Below are positions 10,101-19,260 of a stretch of DNA of 64,000 bases, piece by piece. Within the stretch, counting starts at the first letter, position 1; each line of letters begins with the position of its first letter. The DNA comes from Bacteroidales bacterium (GTDB lineage Bacteria > Bacteroidota > Bacteroidia > Bacteroidales > F082), in contig JALNZT010000017.1 of the NCBI GenBank assembly GCA_023229135.1, forward strand, positions 15,933-79,932, read 5' to 3'. A program made the translations under genes and the position numbers. The notes under the pieces are model-generated. The model did no database searches. It had not been told where the DNA came from and saw only the letters and a program-made list of their open reading frames with translations.

Positions 10101-10314
10101 GCTGTACCTAAAAATTTCCAATTTTACAGCGCAACCGATTTCGTTAAGCATCAGCGATGCAAAAGCACAGCTAATTTATACTGAAACAATTGATCTACAG
10201 GCTAATAGCATGGCCAGAATAGATCTAAAAAAACCTTTACCAGCGGGGATATATTTTTGCACAATCAGCAGCTCCAAAGAAACGGCTATTAGCAAATTCA
10301 TTTCCATTCATTGA
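7189..10314 (+). CDS. Secreted enzyme candidate with LamG and T9SS domains
   Basis: A 1041-residue exported protein. The start at 7189 gives a proper signal peptide (MMKPKNLLYVSL... cut after KAQQ); the open frame extends further upstream without such a start. The N-terminal ~550 residues are homologous to the lipoprotein at 12857-14590: shared motifs include ISRINEMP/IDRISAMP, PQP...NW, WWYE/WWYD and GLVG. I do not recognise a named glycosidase family; the helical, aromatic-rich pattern would suit an (alpha/alpha)-barrel carbohydrate enzyme, which is inference. Then come two Ig/cadherin-like segments (about 590-770), a LamG/concanavalin-like domain (about 780-960) and a T9SS type A sorting domain (PQISLFPNP to the end). 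It should be surface-attached or released and act first on the polymer. Confidence 0.85.
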   Translation: MMKPKNLLYVSLFLLIAIFVIPLKAQQISISRINEMPDMPQPFLMRNWKKVAQLYDSTVFNQDWQGEYLPVVFFRDQSVNYPGQPSFGLHTTIGTVNPNSGEAINVIPAVVGASLAGIDKSNQFGHNWAAMCQDYFNKREAENIYLNHPSSSSGNDWWYETMPNIFYLQLRWLYPEIAVFDEQLETMASQWMRAVSGMEASATPWTVPYMNYRAWNMSTMSPLDAGVPEPEAAGAIAWILYQTYKSTGKEEYRIAAELSLDYLNSLETNPSYELQLPYGVYTAARLNAEKGSNYNIEKMINWVFDRGPLRGWGTIAGKWGDYDCHGLVGEANDQGNDYAFMMNGYQQAAALLPMLRYDDRFATAISKWTLNLANASRLFYPEFMPENSQDNFDWAQQNDPNSVIAYEALKEKKNGQSPYATGDGVDGGWSQTNLMLYGSSHVGYLGSLIEKTNVEGILQLDLLKTDFYHDTAYPTYLYYNPYETAKSVILELPQGNYSVYDMISNGLIAQNQSGSAELLLPAKAAIMPVIIPADAVLTQQKQRTLANMIVIDYNNGVPVSNFPPRIRALMATDSVIEINQTNRVYCTAEDIESENLTYFWWIDGQGVDAATHYDFSGNTEKTYLISCKVTDGEGLSDSTSISVKVVDKVAVAPEIKLLKAHPRKAKPGESAELTVLAEDANNDELSYEWTDLLGNEIGLESSVLYQVSENSGDYWLYCKVTDTDGLFDRDSLQIMVRAQEIVPSGDIIAQYLLEGNADDQSVNQLDGTPNGGVSWVIFENDPNTQTACLNGSTANIVLPASPLFDFTEAISISLRFKIEAAGANEQFLVSHGSWQNRYKISLSDNRIRFTLNTTDGIVDLDSETKPEIGTWYNLAVIYDGADMEIWLNGALDAFTNHSGAISSTVYQPVLGQQFPRTPAYNFNGCLDNVSFYNYALDRDQIFEAQYVGIESYTVSNKPQISLFPNPLSGKVLYLKISNFTAQPISLSISDAKAQLIYTETIDLQANSMARIDLKKPLPAGIYFCTISSSKETAISKFISIH

Positions 10315-10485
10315 AAACAGATTTTGTAACAAAAGGACTGAAAACATTGAAAATACTGCAATAAACACTCAAAATGATAACCCACTACACCTTTTTGCAA
10401 ACCCTGTTCACAACTTTAGCATGTATTGATCGTATTTTTACACATTCGATTGCAGAAAAAGTCAGTCACTAAAAATCACTGAAAA

Positions 10486-11532
10486 ATGGATATCGCAAAA
10501 CGATTTGAAAATAATCCTATTCTTCGGCCCGCCGACATCAAACCGAGCATGCCAGGCATGGAAATATTATGCCTCTTAAACCCGGGTGCTTTTACTTTTG
10601 ACAACAAGACCTGGTTGCTGTGCCGTGTTGCCGAACGCCCGCCACAAAAAGAAGGTACTATTCAGGTGCCGGTTTTCAATGATAAAGGAGAAACAGAAAT
10701 ACTGACTTTTCATTTGAGCGATCCTGATTTGGATGCCAGCGATCCGCGTGTTATCCTATATAAAGGTGTAAATTACCTGACTTCGCTTTCCCATCTGCGC
10801 CTTTTGTGCAGTGAGAATGGCGTAGATTTCTACGAACCCGAAGCCTATCCCCCACTTTTCGGGATGGGAAAACTGGAAACCTTTGGTATTGAAGATTGCC
10901 GCGTGACGCAACTTGAAGGCCGCTACCACCTTACTTATACGCAGGTTTCGTCTATTGCTGTTGGCGTAGGCCTGATGCAAACTTCTGATTGGCAGCATTT
11001 TGACCGGCAAGGGATGATTTTTCCGCCGCACAACAAAGACTGCGCCATTTTTGAGGAAAAAATCAATGGAAAATACTACGCTTTTCATCGGCCAAGCAGC
11101 CCCGAATTAGGAGGTAATTATATCTGGTTGGCCGAATCGCCCGATATGTTGCATTGGGGAAATCACCAATGTGTGGCTATCACCCGACCCGGAATGTGGG
11201 ACAATGTCCGCATTGGCGCAGGCGCTGCCCCCATAAAAACTGACAAAGGCTGGTTGGAAATCTATCATGGTGCAAATACCGACAACCGTTATTGTTTAGG
11301 GGCTTTATTGCTCGATTTGGAAAATCCGGCAAAAGTAATCGCGCGTAGCCAACAGCCTATCATGGAACCCATTATGGAATATGAAAAAACCGGATTTTTT
11401 GGCAATGTAATCTTCACCAATGGCCATATTGTGGATGGCGACGAGCTCACGATATACTACGGTGCCAGTGATGAAGTGATCTGCGGAGCTAAGCTATCTA
11501 TCGCTCAAATCCTTGATTCACTGGACTTATAG
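10486..11532 (+). CDS. GH130 family enzyme (phosphorylase or hydrolase)
   Basis: A 348-residue five-bladed-propeller glycosidase of family GH130, whose characterised members are beta-mannoside phosphorylases and beta-1,2-mannosidases. Typical motifs are RFENNPIL (6-13), LNPGAF, GIEDCRV with probable catalytic Asp137, a segment ending YYAFHRP, WDNVRIGAGAAPI and GWLEIYHG. There is no signal peptide, so it works in the cytoplasm. The next gene, 12 bases on, is an MFS transporter, which fits import of a small glycoside followed by phosphorolysis; whether it is a phosphorylase or a hydrolase cannot be settled by eye. It is the first cytoplasmic step of the locus. Confidence 0.85.
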   Translation: MDIAKRFENNPILRPADIKPSMPGMEILCLLNPGAFTFDNKTWLLCRVAERPPQKEGTIQVPVFNDKGETEILTFHLSDPDLDASDPRVILYKGVNYLTSLSHLRLLCSENGVDFYEPEAYPPLFGMGKLETFGIEDCRVTQLEGRYHLTYTQVSSIAVGVGLMQTSDWQHFDRQGMIFPPHNKDCAIFEEKINGKYYAFHRPSSPELGGNYIWLAESPDMLHWGNHQCVAITRPGMWDNVRIGAGAAPIKTDKGWLEIYHGANTDNRYCLGALLLDLENPAKVIARSQQPIMEPIMEYEKTGFFGNVIFTNGHIVDGDELTIYYGASDEVICGAKLSIAQILDSLDL

Positions 11533-11544
11533 ACTATTTTTATA

Positions 11545-12840
11545 ATGAAAAATAAACTAAAGAGCGAATTTGACTTTTTTATGACCATGCCGCGTGATAT
11601 GCGTCTGGTTCTCATTACCAATATGATTTATGCATTTGTATTGCCCATCATTGATATTTTTGTTGGGGCTTACATTATGCGAAGTTCCAATAATCCCTCC
11701 ATGGTCGCTGTTTATCAGCTGTCTGTCTATACTGGTATTCCTTTCACATTTTTGATTAACGGTTTTTTACTTCATCGGGTTAATATTTCACATCTATATA
11801 GTTTTGGGATGCTGTTAAGTGGCATTTCGATGATCTTTATGATGACGCTCAGCGAAGTAAATATGGTGGGTGTTTCAGTAGCAGGTTTAATTATGGGTGC
11901 ATCTTTTGGTTTTTTCTGGGCTAATCGCGACTTTCTAACGCTGGATACGACCAACGATAGCAATAGGAATTATTATTATGGTGTTGAGACCTTCTTTTAC
12001 ACACTAACGTTTATAATTGTTCCGGTGGTTGTTGGCTGGTTTATTGTTCAAAGCGGAAAACTTGGCTGGTTTGATGGAAAAATTAACGGAGCCTATCAGG
12101 TTGTAACCAGTGTTGTAATTCTTCTTACAATAATAGCTAGTGTCGTAATTCATCAGGAAAAGTTTAGAAATCCTAAAGAGAAAAAATTTCTTTATTTACG
12201 GTTCGACTTGCTCTGGAAAAAGATGCTTGCACTTGCCTCATTAAAAGGCATGGTTCAGGGATATTTGGTTACAGCACCTGCAATTTTAATTATGACTTTA
12301 GTGGGTGATGAAGGAACCCTTGGAACTGTTCAAAGTGTGGGAGGCGTTATAACGGCATTCATACTATACATTCTTGGAAGAACCACAAAACCTAAACACC
12401 GGCTATTGATTTTCACTACCGGTATGGTGATATTTCTAATTGGAGCGCTTGCCAATCTAATATTATTCTCGGCAATTGGCGTTATTATTTTTGTGCTGTG
12501 TAAAGTTTTATTTATGCCACTGCATGATATTGCTTATTTTCCTATTCAGATGAGAGTAATTGATGCGTTGTCAGTGAAAGAAAATCGAAGTGAATATGCC
12601 TATATCTTCAACCATGAATTTGGACTTTATATTGGTCGTTTTTTCGGTCTTGTATTGTTTATTGTTCTCGCTTTTTATGTTTCTAAAGATTTTGCACTTA
12701 GGTATGCACTAGTAATTGTAGCTCTTATTCAATTGGTATCTATTCCTTTGGCAAAAAATATAATTAAGCATGTAAATAAAACTGTTGGCGAGGTAAAAAG
12801 AGACAATCCTGATTTATCGGCCGCCAAACTTGACTATTAA
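11545..12840 (+). CDS. MFS transporter, probable glycoside importer
   Basis: A 431-residue inner-membrane protein with about 12 hydrophobic segments and a central charged loop (around residues 200-225, HQEKFRNPKEKK), the layout of a major facilitator. Substrate cannot be read from the sequence; position between the GH130 enzyme (12 bases before) and the enzyme-like lipoprotein (16 bases after) suggests uptake of the di- or oligosaccharide made in the periplasm. Gly/Pro-rich motif A (GxxxDRxGRR) is not recognisable, so this is a divergent MFS branch. Confidence 0.85.
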   Translation: MKNKLKSEFDFFMTMPRDMRLVLITNMIYAFVLPIIDIFVGAYIMRSSNNPSMVAVYQLSVYTGIPFTFLINGFLLHRVNISHLYSFGMLLSGISMIFMMTLSEVNMVGVSVAGLIMGASFGFFWANRDFLTLDTTNDSNRNYYYGVETFFYTLTFIIVPVVVGWFIVQSGKLGWFDGKINGAYQVVTSVVILLTIIASVVIHQEKFRNPKEKKFLYLRFDLLWKKMLALASLKGMVQGYLVTAPAILIMTLVGDEGTLGTVQSVGGVITAFILYILGRTTKPKHRLLIFTTGMVIFLIGALANLILFSAIGVIIFVLCKVLFMPLHDIAYFPIQMRVIDALSVKENRSEYAYIFNHEFGLYIGRFFGLVLFIVLAFYVSKDFALRYALVIVALIQLVSIPLAKNIIKHVNKTVGEVKRDNPDLSAAKLDY

Positions 12841-12856
12841 AAAATAAGCTGTAATT

Positions 12857-14590
12857 ATGGTAAACTATTCGAAAAAATCTCTTTTGCTGTTAGCCCTTTC
12901 AATAATAATTTCTGTATTGTTTTCTTATGGCTGCGCCAATGAAAAATCGACACAACAAACTTCTATTGATCGCATTTCAGCAATGCCCAATGATCCGCAA
13001 CCTTACCGTATGTTAAACTGGCACGAGCTAAGCAAGGAGTTCGATAAGTATGTATTTGATTTTGAGCTGGAAGGCGAATATTTACCGTTTATTTGGTTGG
13101 ATGATAGCAGAAGAAATTTCGACCAAACTACCTTCGGACTATATACCGCCATCGGCGATGTGCGCCAGGGAGCTGATAAGAATAATGGTGAGTTTCATGA
13201 AGCTATTGGAAGTCTGGGCGCATTGCTAAGCGCTGGTTTAAACGGTATCGACAAAACAGATCAGGATGGTTTTAACTATGTGAAAATGGTTCAAAACTAT
13301 TTTAACAGCGAAACAGGTTGGAATATTATGATGAACAACACCAATCCTGAAGTGGCGATGCTTGGTGGTGGTTATGCCCGCGACTGGTGGTACGACGCCT
13401 TCCCAAACGTACTGTATTATGCTGTTTCTGATGTGTTTCCGGATGTGGAAAGGGCTGATAGCCTGCTGTTAATCATTGCCGATCAAATGTACAAAGCCGA
13501 TTCTACCCTAAACGGAAATTACCATTACTCCTTCTTTGACTATAGTACGATGCAAGGCGTAAAATCGCATATCCCCTTGCAGGAAGATGCCGCTACAGCC
13601 CACGCTTATGTCTTGCTATCGGCTTACCAAAAGTTCGGTGATCCAAAATACCTTTCTGGTGCTAAATCGGCAATGGATGCGCTGCTTTCCCAAAAGGAAA
13701 GCCGCTTTTATGAAGTTTTACTGCCTTTTGGTGCTTATGTTGCAGCCCGGCTCAATGCTGAACAGCAAGCGCAATATGATGTAAAACAAATTATAGACTG
13801 GTCTTTTGATGGGACACACGCCAAAGATGGTCGCTACGGCTGGGGTGTTATACGTGATAAATGGGCTGATTATGATGTTTCTGGTTTGGTTGGCAGTTGG
13901 CACCACGATGGTGGTTTCGCCTTCGCGATGAACACTTTTGATATGGCCTGGCCGCTGGTTCCGCTGGTTCGTTATGCTCCTCAATATGCTGATGCTGTTG
14001 GGAAATGGATGCTCAACGCGGCCAATGCAGCACGACTTTTTTATCCGCACGAAATCCCGGACAGCAACCAATGGCTGCCCGAGAAAAAAGCCATCACCCG
14101 TAATGTGATTGCCTACGAAGGCCTAAAAAAGACCAACCATGTACCAAAAGCCTCTGTGGATAATGCTACGCCTGTTGCTGTTGGCGATGGGCCGCTATGG
14201 GTAGAAGGCCAGCCTGATGAGTCGGTGTTTAGTATTTATGGTTCTGCTCATGCAGGAATCTTTGGAGCAATTATCCGCGAAACAAATGTGCCAAAAATCC
14301 TAAAACTGGATTGTCTGGCAACAGATTTTTACCGCAATGCCGCCTATCCTACTTATTTGATTTATAATCCTTACAAAACCGAAAAAACAATTGATTACCA
14401 AGTCGCAGCAAAGGAATCTGTCAAGCTTTTTGATGTGCTTTCAAAACAGGAACTGACAGCCGAAGGCATACATAACTCTATTCAAATTCCAGCATTATCC
14501 TCACGACTAATTGTGGAGGTGCCTGCTGATTTAAAGATTCAAAAAAAGAACGGCCAATGGCTGGCTGGCGATGTAATAATTGCGTTTTAA
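12857..14590 (+). CDS. Lipoprotein paralogue of the 7189 enzyme
   Basis: A 577-residue lipoprotein: hydrophobic signal followed by lipobox SYGC (Cys26). The mature part matches the N-terminal ~550 residues of the protein at 7189-10314 along its length (IDRISAMPNDPQPYRMLNW, RDWWYDAFPNVLYY, ADYDVSGLVGSWHHDGG, AAYPTYLIYNPY), but it lacks the Ig-like, LamG and T9SS parts. It therefore keeps only the presumed catalytic domain, anchored to a membrane and probably facing the periplasm or the surface. Function and family are not recognised. Two paralogues in one locus, one T9SS-sorted and one lipid-anchored, suggest successive steps on the same glycan. It is 33 bases before the SusC gene. Confidence 0.8.
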   Translation: MVNYSKKSLLLLALSIIISVLFSYGCANEKSTQQTSIDRISAMPNDPQPYRMLNWHELSKEFDKYVFDFELEGEYLPFIWLDDSRRNFDQTTFGLYTAIGDVRQGADKNNGEFHEAIGSLGALLSAGLNGIDKTDQDGFNYVKMVQNYFNSETGWNIMMNNTNPEVAMLGGGYARDWWYDAFPNVLYYAVSDVFPDVERADSLLLIIADQMYKADSTLNGNYHYSFFDYSTMQGVKSHIPLQEDAATAHAYVLLSAYQKFGDPKYLSGAKSAMDALLSQKESRFYEVLLPFGAYVAARLNAEQQAQYDVKQIIDWSFDGTHAKDGRYGWGVIRDKWADYDVSGLVGSWHHDGGFAFAMNTFDMAWPLVPLVRYAPQYADAVGKWMLNAANAARLFYPHEIPDSNQWLPEKKAITRNVIAYEGLKKTNHVPKASVDNATPVAVGDGPLWVEGQPDESVFSIYGSAHAGIFGAIIRETNVPKILKLDCLATDFYRNAAYPTYLIYNPYKTEKTIDYQVAAKESVKLFDVLSKQELTAEGIHNSIQIPALSSRLIVEVPADLKIQKKNGQWLAGDVIIAF

Positions 14591-14623
14591 ACATGAATAA
14601 ATAACAATTAAAACCTCAATAAA

Positions 14624-17600
14624 ATGCGTTATAAATTACTGATTTTGTTAATTTGCCTACCATTCGTTTGGACGAATGCATCGGGCAATTTACAGGCGCA
14701 GCAGCAGGAAAAACTGGTGAGCGGTACGGTTACTGATGATGAAGGCTTACCACTTCCCGGCGTCAATATTTTTGTGCGCGAAACAACCATCGGAACAACT
14801 TCTGACTTCGATGGAAATTACGAAATAGCCATTCCTACTAATATCTCTAATCCTGTTTTGGTGTTTCGCTTTGTGGGTTTTCTGGAACAGGAAATTCCTG
14901 TTGGCACAAAAGCTTTAATAAATGTGAGCTTAGAGTCTGACGTTCAATTGCTTGAAGAGATGGTTGTTGTGGGTTACGAAATACGCCGTAAAGCTGACCT
15001 GATCGGTGCCGTGAGTAGCATTAAGATGGACGAACTGAATGCTTTGCCTGTTAGCAGCCTCGATCAGGCCTTGCAGGGTAGAGCCTCAGGTGTAAACATC
15101 ACCAGCAATACCGGTATGCCGGGCGAAGGTGTGAAAATCAGGATTCGTGGCGTAGGCTCCATTAATAGCAGCAACGAACCACTCTATATCGTGGATGGAA
15201 TCCCGACAGCTAACGCACTTGACGTGCTTCATCCTAATGATATTGAATCTGTTGATATCTTGAAAGATGCATCTTCAACGGCAATTTATGGTTCACGTGC
15301 TAATAACGGCGTTGTGCTTATCACCACCCGTAAAGGCGTGAAAGGGAAACCACGCATCGATTTTAGTTCGCAAGTTGGTTTTCAGCAGCATGGCAAGCTA
15401 ACCGAAATGGCCAACACCGCCCAATATGTTGATATATACAATGAAGCAGCGCGCAACGACAATGCCTTTATTGAAAATCCGCGCCTGCAACGCAAATATA
15501 TTGAGCCTGATTTTGCGGCTACGCTGCCTGATGTTGATCAGTTGGGAGCTATTTTTCGTAATGGCTTTATCCAAAACCAAAATCTCTCGGTAAGCGGTGG
15601 CGATGAGAAACTGACTTACCTGATTTCAGGAAACTTTTTTAGCCAGGAAGGCATTATTATCGGCAGCGATTACGAAAGAATGTCGGGCAAAGTAAGCCTG
15701 AGTTCAAAGCTGTCTGATGTAATTAAAATTGGGACAAATATCAACATTTCTAAAAGTGATAACAACCGTATCGGCAGCAGTGGCGATGGTTTTGGCGGTA
15801 ACGGAGGCAGTGTGGTCAGGTATGCCATGTTCCGCACGCCTGCTATTCCAATCCGCGATGCTAAAGGAGAATTTGTTGACCTTCCCGAGCGTCAGGATTT
15901 GCTTGGCGATGGCTACAACCCTGTTGGCCTGGCCACTTATATGTCTGATAATATCGGGGAGAAAAGGTTGTTTGGCGATGTCAATCTTCAGGCCAAGATA
16001 ATGCCCAAGCTAATTTTTACCAGCACTTTTGGCGGTGATGTGCTGATAAGGCAGGGAAGGCGTTTTGACCGTAACTGGGGAACCAATAACCGCATAAATA
16101 ATCCTAACAGACTTAGCATTACGGATGGTACAGATCAAAGCTGGACTTGGAGTAATGTGCTGTCATACAGCAAATTATTTGGCGAAAAACATGATTTTTC
16201 AGCTATTCTTGGTTCAGAGGCCATTAAAGGCACGGGGTATTACCATAGCAGTACACAACAAGATTTCCCGGATCAAACAGATATACTGGTGTTTCTGGGC
16301 AACGGACTTGGCAACACCATGGTAAACGAAGACCGCTGGGGTTATTCTTTGCTTTCTTTCTTCGGAAAAGCGAATTACACCTACAACGGAAAATATTTAT
16401 TATCGGGAACACTTCGCCGCGATGGATCGTCCAGGTTTAGCACCGATAACCGCTGGGGAACTTTTTACTCCTTCTCTGCCGGCTGGCGATTAGACAGGGA
16501 AGGCTTTTTGGCTGAAGCAGACCAAATCAATATGCTCAAGTTACGCGTGGGTTATGGTGCTATCGGCAACCAGGAAGTGGGCAATTACGCCTACTCTGAT
16601 CAGGTTGGTTATAATTTCGATTATCCCTTTGGAGATATCTTAAGCCGCGGATACGCCATTACCGTGCTTGGTAACCAAAACTTGCAATGGGAAACCAGTG
16701 AACAGTTCAACATAGGTATCGACCTCGGTTTGTGGGAAGACAAGCTTACCGCAACGCTTGATTTTTACAACAAAATTAACAGTAATATGCTTGTTCGCGA
16801 GCCAATCCCGCCTTCAGCAGGCTATGCCGAACCAGCCTGGGTAAACAAAGGCAAAATCCTGAACAGAGGGGTGGATTTAGAACTCAATTACCGCAATACT
16901 TTTGGTGAATTTTTCGTGGAAGTTGGTGGAAATGTTGGCTTTTTGCACAACGAAGTGCTTGAGCTGCCTTCACCAATTTTGAACGGTCGTATTGATAATG
17001 GTGTGTTTGCCACCCGCAGTGAAGTTGGTTCGCCGGTTGGTTCTTTCTACCTCTACGAAATGGATGGGATTTTTCAGGATGAACTCGAAATTTTCACCAG
17101 CGCTTATCAGGGCGTAAATGTGCGCCCGGGAGATGTGAAATATGTTGACCAAAATGGTGATGGCCTTATTGATGAAAAAGATAGAAAACATGTTGGCAGC
17201 TCTATTCCAACTGTTACAGCAGGATTGAACCTGAGTGCTGCCTACAAACAATTCGATTTAGGCATGTTTTTCCAAGCCGCCACAGGACACCATATTTATT
17301 ATCAGGTGGCCACAGATATTGAAGGCTTTTACCGACCATTCAACGTGACCGAACGCTATTATGATGAACATTGGACTGGCCCAGGAACGAGCAACACCCA
17401 GCCGCGTGCTTCATGGGCTTCAAAGGCCAACAATACGCGTCCTTCCACACGCTTTTTGGAGGACGGCTCTTATGTACGGCTTAAAAATATCCAGCTTGGA
17501 TATACTTTTAACACGGACGCTACGGCGCGTTTTGGCATCAAAAAGCTGCGAATTTATGTGAATGCTTACAACCTGCTCACTTTTACAAAATATCCCGGCC

Positions 17601-17722
17601 TGGATCCTGAGATGACCACCAGCAATAACTCAGCAGGTGAAGGCGATGCTGCCGCCGGCATCGACTGGGGAACTTATCCGGTAGCCAGGTCCTATAATTT
17701 TGGTGTACAACTTAGTTTTTAA
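14624..17722 (+). CDS. SusC-type TonB-dependent outer-membrane transporter
   Basis: A 1032-residue SusC/RagA protein that imports glycan fragments across the outer membrane using TonB energy. It has a signal peptide, a CarboxypepD-regulatory-like domain (about 30-115; VSGTVTDDEGLPLPGVNI), a plug domain with VDGIPTANALDVL and DILKDASSTAIYGSRANNG, and a long beta-barrel with the C-terminal aromatic ending NFGVQLSF. The length is usual for the family. It lies 11 bases before its SusD partner, the standard pair that defines a polysaccharide utilisation locus. Confidence 0.95.
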   Translation: MRYKLLILLICLPFVWTNASGNLQAQQQEKLVSGTVTDDEGLPLPGVNIFVRETTIGTTSDFDGNYEIAIPTNISNPVLVFRFVGFLEQEIPVGTKALINVSLESDVQLLEEMVVVGYEIRRKADLIGAVSSIKMDELNALPVSSLDQALQGRASGVNITSNTGMPGEGVKIRIRGVGSINSSNEPLYIVDGIPTANALDVLHPNDIESVDILKDASSTAIYGSRANNGVVLITTRKGVKGKPRIDFSSQVGFQQHGKLTEMANTAQYVDIYNEAARNDNAFIENPRLQRKYIEPDFAATLPDVDQLGAIFRNGFIQNQNLSVSGGDEKLTYLISGNFFSQEGIIIGSDYERMSGKVSLSSKLSDVIKIGTNINISKSDNNRIGSSGDGFGGNGGSVVRYAMFRTPAIPIRDAKGEFVDLPERQDLLGDGYNPVGLATYMSDNIGEKRLFGDVNLQAKIMPKLIFTSTFGGDVLIRQGRRFDRNWGTNNRINNPNRLSITDGTDQSWTWSNVLSYSKLFGEKHDFSAILGSEAIKGTGYYHSSTQQDFPDQTDILVFLGNGLGNTMVNEDRWGYSLLSFFGKANYTYNGKYLLSGTLRRDGSSRFSTDNRWGTFYSFSAGWRLDREGFLAEADQINMLKLRVGYGAIGNQEVGNYAYSDQVGYNFDYPFGDILSRGYAITVLGNQNLQWETSEQFNIGIDLGLWEDKLTATLDFYNKINSNMLVREPIPPSAGYAEPAWVNKGKILNRGVDLELNYRNTFGEFFVEVGGNVGFLHNEVLELPSPILNGRIDNGVFATRSEVGSPVGSFYLYEMDGIFQDELEIFTSAYQGVNVRPGDVKYVDQNGDGLIDEKDRKHVGSSIPTVTAGLNLSAAYKQFDLGMFFQAATGHHIYYQVATDIEGFYRPFNVTERYYDEHWTGPGTSNTQPRASWASKANNTRPSTRFLEDGSYVRLKNIQLGYTFNTDATARFGIKKLRIYVNAYNLLTFTKYPGLDPEMTTSNNSAGEGDAAAGIDWGTYPVARSYNFGVQLSF

Positions 17723-17733
17723 AAGATACGATC

Positions 17734-19212
17734 ATGAAAAAATTAATCATACTTACACTTGTCGTCTGGAGCCTTGCAGGCTGCACAAAATTCCTCGATG
17801 AAGATATGCAAGGCATTTACACCAGTCAAACCTTTTTTCAAACCGATGACCATGCCACGCTGGCGCTTACTGCTGCTTATCAACCGATTGCGTTTACAAG
17901 CATTAACAACAGCTTGTGGGTTTTTGGTGATGTAGCTTCTGACGACGCTATAAAAGGTGGAAATCCAGGAGACCAAAGCGAGATAGAATTTATAGAACAG
18001 TTTACTTATACCCGTGATAACGGTTTTCTGCTGAATATCTGGAAGCGCTATTACGAAGGCATTTCGCGTGCAAATGATGTTATTCATCGCTTGGGCGATG
18101 GCGTTTCCGAGGAAGTAAAAACTGAAGTAGTGGCTGAAGCGAAATTCCTGCGGGCGTACTATTATTTTCATCTGGTGAATATCTTCGGAGAAATCCCGCT
18201 TAAAATAACGCCAGCTTATACCACTGCCGACTTACAAGTTCCTGTTTCTACTGTATCAGACATATTTTCACAAATAGAAAAGGATTTGAATGAGGCCGCC
18301 GAAGCACTTTCTCTCAGTTCTGGGAGCAAGATCGGACATGCTACACAGGGTGCTGCTTATGGTTTGCTGGCCAAAGTTTATCTGTTTCAGGGAAAATATC
18401 AGCAAACCCTGGATGCCATTCAACTGCTTGATGCCAGCGCGGCATACAGCCTGATGGAGGTTTATAGCTATAATTTTGATTTTGCCCATCAAAATAACAG
18501 CGAAACTGTTTTTGCTGTGCAGCATTTGAGCGGACAAGAACCTTTTGCCGGAAACGTACTCAACCAGTGGTTTGCGCCACAGCACGAGAATGGTTATTTC
18601 TTTAATGCGCCAACGCAGGAATTTGTTGACGCCTTTGAAAAAACCGATGACGATATCTATGATCCACGACTGGATTATACGCTGGCACGCGAGGGTTCGA
18701 CCTGGATTAATGGCCAGGCTTACGATCCAAACTGGTCGCCTACAGGCTACACTTTGCGTAAATATCAGCAGCCGCTTAGCCAAATACCGGTGGGTACTAA
18801 AGGCGATGGCGACCTCAACTACAACTTTATGCGCTATGCCGAAGTACTGCTGATGAAAGCCGAAGCGCTGAATGAGCTGGGAAGAAGCAGCGAAGCGTTA
18901 GCACCACTGAATCAATTGCGCAAAAGAGCCAGAGAAAGCTATTTATACGATGAAAATCTAGCTGGTTTTGGCACTGTTCCCGCAGGATTGCTGCCTGACA
19001 TTGAAACTACTAACCAAAGTTTGCTGCGCGAGCTTATTCGCAATGAGCGGCGTGTAGAGCTGGGCTTTGAGTTTCACCGATTTTTTGACCTGATGCGCTA
19101 TGGAAAAAGCTATGCCGAACAAAAGCTGTCGGGTACTTCATTTAATTATGAGAATAATCGCTATTTTGATATACCTCAAAATGAATTAGATATAAACCTT
19201 GAAATCAATTAA
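17734..19212 (+). CDS. SusD-type surface glycan-binding lipoprotein
   Basis: A 492-residue SusD/RagB lipoprotein with lipobox LAGC (Cys17) and the family's TPR-like helical framework: FLDEDMQGIYTSQTFF at the N-terminus, AEAKFLRAYYYFHLVNIFGEIP near 130-150, YAEVLLMKAEALNELG near 370, and the C-terminal RNERRVELGFEFHRFFDLMRYG. It caps the SusC barrel and delivers oligosaccharide to it. It is followed after 48 bases by the FIVAR/LamG lipoprotein in the place where SusE/SusF-like proteins usually sit. Confidence 0.95.
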   Translation: MKKLIILTLVVWSLAGCTKFLDEDMQGIYTSQTFFQTDDHATLALTAAYQPIAFTSINNSLWVFGDVASDDAIKGGNPGDQSEIEFIEQFTYTRDNGFLLNIWKRYYEGISRANDVIHRLGDGVSEEVKTEVVAEAKFLRAYYYFHLVNIFGEIPLKITPAYTTADLQVPVSTVSDIFSQIEKDLNEAAEALSLSSGSKIGHATQGAAYGLLAKVYLFQGKYQQTLDAIQLLDASAAYSLMEVYSYNFDFAHQNNSETVFAVQHLSGQEPFAGNVLNQWFAPQHENGYFFNAPTQEFVDAFEKTDDDIYDPRLDYTLAREGSTWINGQAYDPNWSPTGYTLRKYQQPLSQIPVGTKGDGDLNYNFMRYAEVLLMKAEALNELGRSSEALAPLNQLRKRARESYLYDENLAGFGTVPAGLLPDIETTNQSLLRELIRNERRVELGFEFHRFFDLMRYGKSYAEQKLSGTSFNYENNRYFDIPQNELDINLEIN

Positions 19213-19260
19213 ATTAATTAATCACCTATTTATTCACTAATCTATTAAATAACAATTATT

